Shown one piece after another: positions 5,542-11,383 of a stretch of DNA of 11,383 nucleotides. Position numbers and translations under genes: made by a program. Below the pieces are notes generated by a model. That model saw only the letters and a program-made list of their open reading frames with translations. It made no database searches and was not told the DNA's origin. Positions within the stretch are counted from its first letter, which is position 1; the number at the start of each line of letters is the position of its first letter. This DNA is from an uncultured archaeon (GTDB lineage: Archaea; Halobacteriota; Methanosarcinia; Methanotrichales; Methanotrichaceae): the NCBI GenBank assembly GCA_902385025.1, contig CABMDX010000213.1, forward strand, positions 1 through 11,383, in the 5' to 3' direction.

Positions 5542-8283
5542 ATGTTCTCCGAGGACGAGTATCGATTGGACTTCTTCGTGGACGAGGGATTCCAGCGCAA
5601 GAAGTGCGAGAAATGCGGAAAATTCTTCTGGACCAGGGACGGGACCAGGAAGACCTGCGGGGATCCGCCCTGCGATCCTTACACCTTCATTGGCTCGCCC
5701 ATTTTCAAGCACGAGCATAGCCTGGACGAGATGCGTGAGCACTACCTGAGCTTCTTCCAGGGACGAGGCCACACGCGCATTAAAAGGTATCCCGTGGTGG
5801 CCCGGTGGCGCGACGACATCTACCTCACCATTGCCTCTATCGCCGATTTTCAGCCCTTTGTGACCTCCGGACAGGTGCCTCCGCCTGCAAATCCCTTAAC
5901 CGTCAGCCAACCCTGCATCAGGCTGGATGATCTGGATTCTGTGGGCAGAAGCGGCCGCCATCTCACCACCTTTGAGATGATGGCCCACCATGTCTTTAAC
6001 ACCCGCGAAAAGGAGTACTACTGGAAGGATCAAACTGTCAGGCTCTGCGATGAGCTGCTGGTGGGCCTGGGCATGGATCCTCTGGCTGTAACCTACAAGG
6101 AGAACCCCTGGGCAGGAGGCGGAAACGCCGGCCCGAGCGTTGAGGTCATGATCGGAGGCCTGGAGCTCGCAACGCTTGTATTCATGGATTTAAAGGCAGT
6201 TCCAGGCGGCGCCATTGAGATCAAGGGCGAGCGCTATGAGAAGATGAACAACTACATCGTGGACACAGGCTATGGCCTGGAGAGGTTTGTCTGGGCTTCC
6301 AAGGGCAGCCCCACCATTTATGATGCCATATTCCCGGATCTGGTCAGGAAGGTAGCCGATCTGGCAGGAGTGGAGCACAACCTCAAAGACCCAGAGTACG
6401 CGGAGATCTTCGCTCAGAATGCCCGCCTGGCAGGCATGGTGGATCTGGATGAGTACTCCATGAAGGATCTGCGCGCTAGAATCGCGGGCAGTATCGGCAT
6501 TACTCCCGAGAAGCTGGAGAATACCATCGAGCCCATGGAGCGCATCTATGCAGTGGTCGATCATACCCGCTGTCTGGCCTACATGCTGGGCGACGGCATC
6601 ATACCCTCCAATGTCAAGGCCGGCTATCTGGCACGTCTCGTCATTCGCAGGACACTGCGGTTGATGAAAGAGCTGAAGATCAGCATGCCTCTATCGGAGC
6701 TCGTGGCCATGCAGATCATGCGCCTCGACTATCCCGATTGGAAGGAGCGCTTCGTCACCATCCAGGAGATCCTTGGCCAGGAAGAGCAAAAGTATGCCGA
6801 AACCCTGGAGAAGGGAAAGAGGCTTGTCAAGAAGACGGCTGAGCACTACCGCAAGATCGGCCAGGCCATTCCCCTGTCGGAGATGATATCCCTTTATGAC
6901 ACGCATGGAATTCCTCCAGAGATTGCACGCGAGTCTGCTCTGGAAGTAGGCGCAACTGTTGAGCTGCCGGACAATTTCTATTCATTGGTAGCAAAGAAGC
7001 ACATTCGAGCAGACCAGGATGAAGCGGTCAAAGTCACGATTCCCGGCAAGACCGAGCTGCTGTTCTATGATCACCCCTTCGAGCAGCTCTTCGAGGCAGA
7101 GGTGCTGGATGTCGTCGATGGCAATGTGATCCTGGACCGGACGCTGCTCTATCCAGAAGGGGGAGGCCAGCCTGCGGATCATGGCACTCTGGAGAGGGCG
7201 GGCCAGACTTTCCGCGTGGTGGATGTGCAGAAGTCGGGCGATGTCGTCCTGCATAAATTGGATGTGCCTGAAGGCCAGAGCCTGCCGCTTGGGAAGGGCG
7301 AGCGCGTCACGGGCAAGGTAGACATGCCTCGCCGCCTGGCGCATGCGCGCCATCATACTGCCACGCACCTGGTGCATGACTCTGCAAAACGCATCCTAGG
7401 CAAGCACATCTGGCAGGCCGGTGCTCAGAAGAGCGAGGACCGGGCGCGTCTGGATATCTCACACTACAAGCGCATCTCCGAGGAAGAGCTGAAGGCCATC
7501 GAGCTTGAGGCCAACCGGCGCGTCATGGAAGTGGCACCGGTGGATACCCAGTTCCTGCCCAGGACAGAGGCTGAGAAGCTCTTCGGCTTTGAGCTGTACC
7601 AGGGAGGCGTGCCTCCTGGCAAGCAGATAAGAGTGGTGCGGGTGGGCACGGACATCGAGGCCTGTGCGGGAACGCACGTCACCAACACCGGTATGATCGG
7701 CGCCATCAAGATCCTGCGCACGGAGAGGATTCAGGACGGTGTGGAGAGGATCGAGTTTGCTGCAGGAGAGGCGGCGGTAAAGGCCGGCCAGGGGAGGGAC
7801 GACCTGCTCGGGCAAGCCTCGGATGTCTTGCGCGTTCCTGCAGAGCAGCTTCCGAGGACTGCAGAGCGCTTCTTCGAGGAGTGGAAGGGGCAACAAAAGG
7901 AGATCGAGCGACTGAAGGAGGATCTGGCGAAAGCCAGGCTCAAGACGCTTGCCGGCGAGGCCAAAGATCTGAACGGCCTGCACGCTGTCGTGCAAAAGAT
8001 GGGCAGCGCCGATATCGATGAACTCCTGAAAGCGGCCTCGCTCCTGGCGGAGCAGGACTATGTGGTGTTGCTGGGAAGCGAGAGCGGAAAGCTCGTGGCG
8101 GCTGTGGGAAGGTCGGGCCTGGAGAAGGGCATCAAGGCCGGGAGCATCATCAAGGCGGCGGCGAAGCTGCGGGGCGGCGGCGGAGGAGGAAAGCCGGATC
8201 TGGCCCAGGGCGGTGGGCCGGATGTGGCAAGGCTTGACGAGGCGCTGCGGGCTGGATTCGAGGCAATGAGGGCGGGGGCGTAG
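5542..8283 (+). CDS. alaS: Alanyl-tRNA synthetase, archaeal type
   Basis: The 913-residue enzyme attaches alanine to tRNA-Ala in the cytoplasm. The N-terminal C22-x2-C25-x13-C39-x4-C44 zinc site before the class II catalytic core is typical of archaeal AlaRS. Core segments include CIRLDDLDSVGRSGRH (motif 2 region) and GYGLERF (243-249, motif 3). The editing domain, which clears Ser- and Gly-tRNA-Ala, carries PEGGGQPADHG, H605-x3-H609 and C708-x3-H712, the usual zinc ligands. A helical segment follows, and then the C-Ala/DHHA1 domain ends in a Gly-rich loop (878-883) and LAQGGGPD. The frame opens at TTG 5533, but ATG 5542 is preferred because GGTTGATC lies just upstream and the protein then starts MFSEDEYRLDFF, as expected for the family. 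Its 3' end is partly duplicated about 0.9 kb downstream. Confidence 0.98.
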   Translation: MFSEDEYRLDFFVDEGFQRKKCEKCGKFFWTRDGTRKTCGDPPCDPYTFIGSPIFKHEHSLDEMREHYLSFFQGRGHTRIKRYPVVARWRDDIYLTIASIADFQPFVTSGQVPPPANPLTVSQPCIRLDDLDSVGRSGRHLTTFEMMAHHVFNTREKEYYWKDQTVRLCDELLVGLGMDPLAVTYKENPWAGGGNAGPSVEVMIGGLELATLVFMDLKAVPGGAIEIKGERYEKMNNYIVDTGYGLERFVWASKGSPTIYDAIFPDLVRKVADLAGVEHNLKDPEYAEIFAQNARLAGMVDLDEYSMKDLRARIAGSIGITPEKLENTIEPMERIYAVVDHTRCLAYMLGDGIIPSNVKAGYLARLVIRRTLRLMKELKISMPLSELVAMQIMRLDYPDWKERFVTIQEILGQEEQKYAETLEKGKRLVKKTAEHYRKIGQAIPLSEMISLYDTHGIPPEIARESALEVGATVELPDNFYSLVAKKHIRADQDEAVKVTIPGKTELLFYDHPFEQLFEAEVLDVVDGNVILDRTLLYPEGGGQPADHGTLERAGQTFRVVDVQKSGDVVLHKLDVPEGQSLPLGKGERVTGKVDMPRRLAHARHHTATHLVHDSAKRILGKHIWQAGAQKSEDRARLDISHYKRISEEELKAIELEANRRVMEVAPVDTQFLPRTEAEKLFGFELYQGGVPPGKQIRVVRVGTDIEACAGTHVTNTGMIGAIKILRTERIQDGVERIEFAAGEAAVKAGQGRDDLLGQASDVLRVPAEQLPRTAERFFEEWKGQQKEIERLKEDLAKARLKTLAGEAKDLNGLHAVVQKMGSADIDELLKAASLLAEQDYVVLLGSESGKLVAAVGRSGLEKGIKAGSIIKAAAKLRGGGGGGKPDLAQGGGPDVARLDEALRAGFEAMRAGA
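8191..8283 (+). repeat. 3' end of alaS, first copy of a direct repeat
   Basis: These last 31 codons of alaS (KPDLAQGGGPDVARLDEA onwards, plus stop) reappear at 9113-9184 in the same orientation. Long stretches are identical, including TCTGGCCCAGGGCGG and AGGCTTGACGAGGCG. The two copies flank the toxin-antitoxin module. Confidence 0.85.
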
Positions 8284-8294
8284 GGCCTCTGCCT

Positions 8295-8783
8295 TCAAAT
8301 TTCCCCTGCTTCTTTCAGGAATCTTTGGTAAAGTCCTTCACTTAGCCAAAAGCCGCCCTCCTTTAAAATATCCAGTTCATGCCCAAGTGAGACAATCTTG
8401 CCCTCATACTTTGCTTTTAGGAGAAGGCCTATTGTGCCAGCGACTCTGAGGCTATACTCTGCTGCCACAGCTCTTCCATCATAATCATCCATCAGAACCA
8501 GATCTGCATTCTGCTCCAGCGCCAAGACTATAACGGCAGATTCATCATCGTCAAGGATCAGCTTCAAGGCAGTCTCCAAATTCGCATCACGAATAGCAAT
8601 GGGTCTAATCCAATCAGATTTCTCTATCTCTCTTGCATATGGGGAGCCGTTGCCATTTACGATTGTCTCCACTAAAACCTCTTTGGGCACAAGAATCTCC
8701 TGGAAAAAATCCTTCAAAAGATAGAGTCGACCTGCTTTAGAGAGGTGAATGAGTGGCGTGGAATTACAAACCACCTCTGGCAA
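8295..8783 (-). CDS. PIN-domain toxin (VapC-like, DUF3368/COG2405 type)
   Basis: The product is 162 residues when started at TTG 8783. It begins PEVVCNSTPLIHLSKAGRL, the start of the DUF3368 branch of PIN domains, in which the first Asp is replaced by Asn/Ser. E39, D80/E81 in DDDESAVIVLAL and D99/D100/D102 in LMDDYDGRAVAAEY supply the acidic metal-binding cluster. RVAGTIGLLLKAKYEGKI is the typical C-terminal helix segment. PIN toxins are Mg2+-dependent RNases that cut specific RNAs and are held inactive by a partner antitoxin. The frame is open to TTG 8810, but AGGAGG at 8792-8797 with eight-base spacing points to TTG 8783. The gene overlaps the upstream antitoxin by 20 nt, which suggests translational coupling. 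Its stop lies only 11 nt from the alaS stop on the opposite strand. Toxicity itself cannot be judged from sequence. Confidence 0.88.
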   Translation of the reverse strand: MPEVVCNSTPLIHLSKAGRLYLLKDFFQEILVPKEVLVETIVNGNGSPYAREIEKSDWIRPIAIRDANLETALKLILDDDESAVIVLALEQNADLVLMDDYDGRAVAAEYSLRVAGTIGLLLKAKYEGKIVSLGHELDILKEGGFWLSEGLYQRFLKEAGEI

Positions 8784-9018
8784 AGGCCAGGTCCTCCTCA
8801 AATTCCTCAATCGTGTAATGCCGCTCTATCTTTCTCTTTCCTAGCCCCTCGAGAAATTCCCGTTTTGAGATCCCTGCAAGTCTACGAGCTGGGCCTAGGG
8901 CAAGCATCCCCCTCTGGTAAGGGGCAAAGCCAACTCGAGCTTTAAAACTTGCTCCTGCTCTTTTTTTGGGGATCTTCATGGAGCTCAGGACACCGCTTGG
9001 GATTGCCATAGTGGCCAT
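8764..9018 (-). CDS. UPF0175-family antitoxin, partner of the PIN toxin
   Basis: The product is 84 residues. Its C-terminal half, RRLAGISKREFLEGLGKRKI followed by ERHYTIEEFEEDLAFA, is classic UPF0175 (COG2886), a small helix-turn-helix-like family found with DUF3368 PIN toxins in archaea and cyanobacteria. The N-terminus MATMAIPSGVLSSMKIP also fits. The stretch between (KKRAGASFKARVGFA) does not fit, but the next frame encodes KKEQEQVLKLELAL there, matching the acidic helix expected. This points to one base gained in the run of seven A (8961-8967) and one lost near 8921-8932. The ORF remains open, but the altered helix may weaken function. The second Met (codon 4) is an alternative start. A 13-bp palindrome covers the start codon region, consistent with autoregulation. 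Confidence 0.82.
   Translation of the reverse strand: MATMAIPSGVLSSMKIPKKRAGASFKARVGFAPYQRGMLALGPARRLAGISKREFLEGLGKRKIERHYTIEEFEEDLAFARGGL
8792..8797 (-). promoter_or_regulatory. Ribosome binding site for the PIN toxin
   Basis: AGGAGG on the minus strand lies inside the end of the antitoxin gene, eight bases before TTG 8783. It supports that non-ATG start over the earlier TTG at 8810, which lies upstream of it. Confidence 0.65.
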
Positions 9019-9030
9019 GATATAATATCA
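9018..9030. promoter_or_regulatory. Perfect palindrome at the antitoxin start, possible operator
   Basis: TGATAT-A-ATATCA is a perfect 6+1+6 palindrome whose edge is the first base of the antitoxin start codon. Toxin-antitoxin pairs usually repress their own promoter through such sites. It also contains a TATA-like core, but it lies too near the ATG to act as the TATA box of a normally led transcript. Confidence 0.4.
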
Positions 9031-9112
9031 CTATTTCATCGATCCCTAATCAATTTTTTGTTCCCACCAATAACCCTTGCTGGAGACAAGGCATCAGGAA
9101 CGCAGCGGATGC

Positions 9113-9184
9113 AGGCCGAATCTGGCCCAGGGCGGAGGGCCGAATGCGGCGAGGCTTGACGAGGCGATGAGGGCAAGGGCCTAA
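9113..9184 (+). pseudogene. Duplicated 3' end of alaS
   Basis: Read in frame, this piece encodes RPNLAQGGGPNAARLDEA followed by MRARA and a TAA stop. That aligns with the last residues of AlaRS, KPDLAQGGGPDVARLDEA and, after seven more residues, MRAGA stop. Those seven codons (LRAGFEA) are missing, probably lost between short GAGGC repeats. Similarity may begin a few codons earlier (from about 9106). The piece has no start and cannot be functional by itself. Its divergence shows the duplication is not recent, or that the copy came from a related genome. Confidence 0.85.
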
Positions 9185-9189
9185 GTCAA

Positions 9190-9230
9190 CGAGCTGGCCC
9201 CATGGCATGCATGCCCGTCTGGTAAAGGAC
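9190..9230 (-). pseudogene. Fragment of a second UPF0175 antitoxin gene
   Basis: On the minus strand the frame reads VLYQTGMHAMGPAR and then a TGA stop. It aligns with APYQRGMLALGPARRLAG of the intact antitoxin, and most bases match (compare 9188-9230 with 8883-8925). The rest of the antitoxin and the whole toxin are missing; only five bases separate this piece from the stop of the alaS 3'-end copy. It retains LYQ where the intact gene has PYQ, which is nearer the family pattern. Confidence 0.75.
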
Positions 9231-9281
9231 AAAAAATAGCAAAGAACCTTGAAGTAGATAGCATCAGAGCTTTCGATTTTA

Positions 9282-10571
9282 TCATTTATTATCCACTTTA
9301 CTATATTTAATAATGGGTGCCAGCAATCCGGGCCGTCTCGTCAGCCAGTAGGGAGATTCGCTCAATCCGCCATAGAGGGTTAAAAATATCGAGGGAGATG
9401 TGTTGCCAGGCTCGAAAATCCATTGTCTGCAGTGAAGTCTGGCGATAAATTCCAGCCGATATGTACCTTCGTTTAAAAATCGCCCAGGCAATTTGCTCTT
9501 AATGACATTTTTGCCTTTGGATAGCTTAATCCAATTATCTTCCATTTCATCTGTGTGACAGGACCAATAGAGAATGGCACCATCATCACTGTAGATAGCG
9601 TATCCAATAGTCAACGCAGGATCCTTTTCGAGGATCTCTCCTTCAATATAAAGCCATATCTCGGAATCGCTACTTACGGGCATGGCAACTGGATTTCCAT
9701 TTTCATCACCGATATAAAATCGCGAAAGATTAAACCAGGGATTATCCGAACTGCACCCCTGGTTCACCCATTCCGGTGATCTAATGCTATCTTCCGTCCC
9801 GAAAATATATTCCTTGATGATGTCCCTCACATCACCTCCATATCTTTTAAGCTCACCGTGCTCCAGTATTATGCATGATTTGCAGAGCTGTTCTATGGCA
9901 TTCATGTTGTGGCTAACAAAAAGAACCGTTCTTCCTTCCTTGGAGACGTCTTTCATCTTTCCCAGACACTTCTTTTGAAAGACCGCGTCGCCAACCGCAA
10001 GAACTTCGTCAATAATTAATATCTCCGGGTCCAAATGGGCAGCTACCGCAAACGCAAGGCGCACATACATGCCGCTTGAGTAGCGTTTTGCTGGCGTGTC
10101 AAGAAATTTCTCAATATCAGCAAACTTAACGATATCATCGAACTTGCTATCTATCTCTTGCCGCTTCATTCCCAGTATCGAACCGCTAAGATAGATATTC
10201 TCCCTTCCTGAAAGCTCAGGATGAAAACCAGTCCCTACCTCTAACAAAGAACCAATGCGACCCTGGAAATCTATAGACCCTTCCGTAGGTGCAGTAATGC
10301 GTGACAATATTTTGAGCAGAGTGCTCTTTCCGGCACCATTTCTCCCAATGATTCCGACGACATCCCCTGTTTCGACCTCAAATGAGACATTCTTCAAGGC
10401 CCAGAAGATCTGATTGCATTTATCTCTTGCACTTGAGCCTCCTTTCGCGATCAAGTGTGATGGAAATGTAATCCTGGATGCAATTAGCTCCCTGAACGTC
10501 TTGCAGGTTTCGGGCTGGCCAATACGGTAACTCTTACTTAAATGATCAACTCTAATTGCAATATAATTCAT
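9282..10571 (-). CDS. ABC exporter ATPase with C-terminal substrate-recognition domain (Wzt-like)
   Basis: The product is 429 residues. The nucleotide-binding domain has Walker A GRNGAGKST (76-84), the FHPELSGRENIYLSG segment typical of polysaccharide exporters (116-130), signature YSSGMYVRL (164-172), Walker B ILIIDEVLAVGD (184-195) and switch His221 (VSHN). Residues about 275-429 form a separate beta-rich domain (from NPWFNLSRFYIGDENGNP) like the Wzt C-terminal domain, which in O-antigen exporters binds the finished, end-capped glycan. With the permease it would drive export of a lipid-linked surface polysaccharide or teichoic-acid-like polymer across the membrane. The ATG at 10571 has GTGAT seven bases upstream, inside the end of the permease gene, and the two genes are three bases apart, so they are co-transcribed. 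In an archaeon the cargo is unknown; an S-layer-associated glycan is plausible. Confidence 0.93.
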   Translation of the reverse strand: MNYIAIRVDHLSKSYRIGQPETCKTFRELIASRITFPSHLIAKGGSSARDKCNQIFWALKNVSFEVETGDVVGIIGRNGAGKSTLLKILSRITAPTEGSIDFQGRIGSLLEVGTGFHPELSGRENIYLSGSILGMKRQEIDSKFDDIVKFADIEKFLDTPAKRYSSGMYVRLAFAVAAHLDPEILIIDEVLAVGDAVFQKKCLGKMKDVSKEGRTVLFVSHNMNAIEQLCKSCIILEHGELKRYGGDVRDIIKEYIFGTEDSIRSPEWVNQGCSSDNPWFNLSRFYIGDENGNPVAMPVSSDSEIWLYIEGEILEKDPALTIGYAIYSDDGAILYWSCHTDEMEDNWIKLSKGKNVIKSKLPGRFLNEGTYRLEFIARLHCRQWIFEPGNTSPSIFLTLYGGLSESPYWLTRRPGLLAPIIKYSKVDNK

Positions 10572-10574
10572 TCT

Positions 10575-11383
10575 TCATATCACATCAGCAAACGATTTTT
10601 CCATCTGTTTGAAGTAATACATGCCAGAGATTAATAATATTATCACTATCAAAACGGAGACTATGATCATCGAATTCGGTGGGGCTGTGCCAAGCAATGC
10701 CCAGCGGAATCCATCTATCACTCCAGTCATTGGATTTAGATTGTAAATGAGCCTATATCTCTCAGGCACGATAGTGCTCGAATAAACGACGGGAGATGCG
10801 AATAGCCAAATCTGGGTGATGAACGGAACTGTGTATTGAATGTCTCTATACTGTGCGTTGAGCGCGGAGAGCCAGAGCCCTACACCAAGTGACGTCATGA
10901 GTGCCAGCAGGATAAAAGCAGGAAGCAAGATGACACTTATCGTTGGTGCGAATCCATAGTAAAGGATCATTCCCAGTAGGATTAAGGAAGCTACAGCGAA
11001 ATCCACCACTGGCGACAGGACGCCTGATATGGGCATAACAAGCCTTGGAAAATATACCTTTGTCATTATGTTTGCGTTTCTTGTTACGCTAATCGTTGAG
11101 CGCGTGACTCCTTCTGCAAATAGGGTCCAGGGAAGGAGTGCAGCATAGTTGAATAGTGAGTAAGGCAAGCCCTCAGATGAGATCTTGGCCAGTCCTCCGA
11201 AGATCGTCGTAAATACCACCATGGCAAAAAGAGGCTGGATAATTGCCCATCCTGCGCCGAGAATAGTCTGCTTATAGCGCACACTAATATCCCTCATGGC
11301 GAAAGTGTAAATAAGCTCACGAAATTCCCACACCTCGTTGAGGTCAATCGAATTTCTGCCTTTTAAAGGACGGATTGAGGTGA
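10575..11383 (-). CDS. ABC-2 type exporter permease (Wzm-like), 5' end outside the window
   Basis: The frame is open to the right edge. The segment IRPLKGRNSIDLNEVWEFRELIYTF upstream of the GTG at 11333 matches the usual N-terminal approach of Wzm-type permeases, so the true start probably lies beyond the window. The motif MRDISVRYKQTILGAGWAII is the family hallmark. About six hydrophobic helices follow, with NANIMTKVYFPRLVMPIS in the middle and LNPMTGVIDGFRWALLG before the last helix, as in polysaccharide and teichoic-acid exporters. It would sit in the cytoplasmic membrane as a dimer and form the channel for the glycan together with the downstream ATPase. Further glycan-synthesis genes are likely beyond the window edge. 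Confidence 0.93.
   Translation of the reverse strand, partial: TSIRPLKGRNSIDLNEVWEFRELIYTFAMRDISVRYKQTILGAGWAIIQPLFAMVVFTTIFGGLAKISSEGLPYSLFNYAALLPWTLFAEGVTRSTISVTRNANIMTKVYFPRLVMPISGVLSPVVDFAVASLILLGMILYYGFAPTISVILLPAFILLALMTSLGVGLWLSALNAQYRDIQYTVPFITQIWLFASPVVYSSTIVPERYRLIYNLNPMTGVIDGFRWALLGTAPPNSMIIVSVLIVIILLISGMYYFKQMEKSFADVI

Larger units (their letters stand above)
9031..9281. other. Region of decayed sequence between the antitoxin and the ABC exporter genes
   Basis: No intact gene is visible. The A/T-rich part next to the antitoxin (9031-9105) probably carries the toxin-antitoxin promoter. It is followed by the alaS 3'-end copy (9113-9184) and a fragment of a second antitoxin gene (9190-9230). 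The remainder to 9281 is A/T-rich and trails the ABC ATPase gene. A 60-codon minus-strand frame across it is an artefact of the repeats. Confidence 0.6.

Noticed and set aside
7459-8298. Minus-strand ORF of 279 codons opposite the end of alaS
   Set aside because: Fully antisense to a certain gene; its composition (rich in Leu, Arg and His) is that of a shadow frame in G/C-rich coding sequence.
9050-9232. 60-codon minus-strand ORF
   Set aside because: It is made of the antisense of the alaS 3'-end copy joined to the wrong frame of the antitoxin fragment.
1-11383. CRISPR array, tRNA genes or intact insertion sequence
   Set aside because: No regularly spaced repeats, no cloverleaf-like sequences and no transposase frame were seen on either strand.

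Overview
The window looks archaeal, probably from a methanogen of the Methanosarcinales, perhaps Methanothrix-like; the genus is a guess. The evidence is an archaeal-type alanyl-tRNA synthetase with an N-terminal Cys4 zinc site, Shine-Dalgarno sequences of the GGAGGTGAT type, A/T-rich TATA-like elements and a UPF0175/PIN-domain toxin-antitoxin pair. There is no rRNA, tRNA, CRISPR array or intact insertion sequence.

Left part (1-3442, + strand). The 3' part of a voltage-gated K+ channel gene is followed by an A/T-rich intergenic stretch holding a TATA-like element inside an inverted repeat. Next comes an apparent two-gene unit: an unrecognised 96-residue protein and a 725-residue cobalamin-binding-type radical SAM enzyme with a large unrecognised C-terminal region. 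A perfect 10-bp inverted repeat lies between the two genes. A small protein placed directly before a B12/radical SAM enzyme resembles a precursor-plus-maturase layout, so this pair is the best candidate for an undescribed system. That reading is an inference.

Middle part (3443-8283). About 380 nt with no convincing gene are followed by an AlkD-like DNA glycosylase gene on the minus strand. Divergent from it is a conserved-looking protein with ISOCOT-like (RpiA/NagB/CoA-transferase type) motifs, and then alaS.

Right part (8284-11383, minus strand). A PIN-domain toxin and UPF0175 antitoxin module abuts the alaS stop codon. Beyond it lies a second, decayed copy of the alaS 3' end followed by a fragment of a second antitoxin gene. 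This suggests that a block containing the end of alaS plus the toxin-antitoxin module was duplicated and then eroded. The antitoxin gene itself shows what look like two compensating frameshifts. The window ends with an ABC exporter pair of the Wzt/Wzm type (ATPase with a C-terminal substrate-binding domain, and a permease running off the right edge), normally used to export surface polysaccharide.
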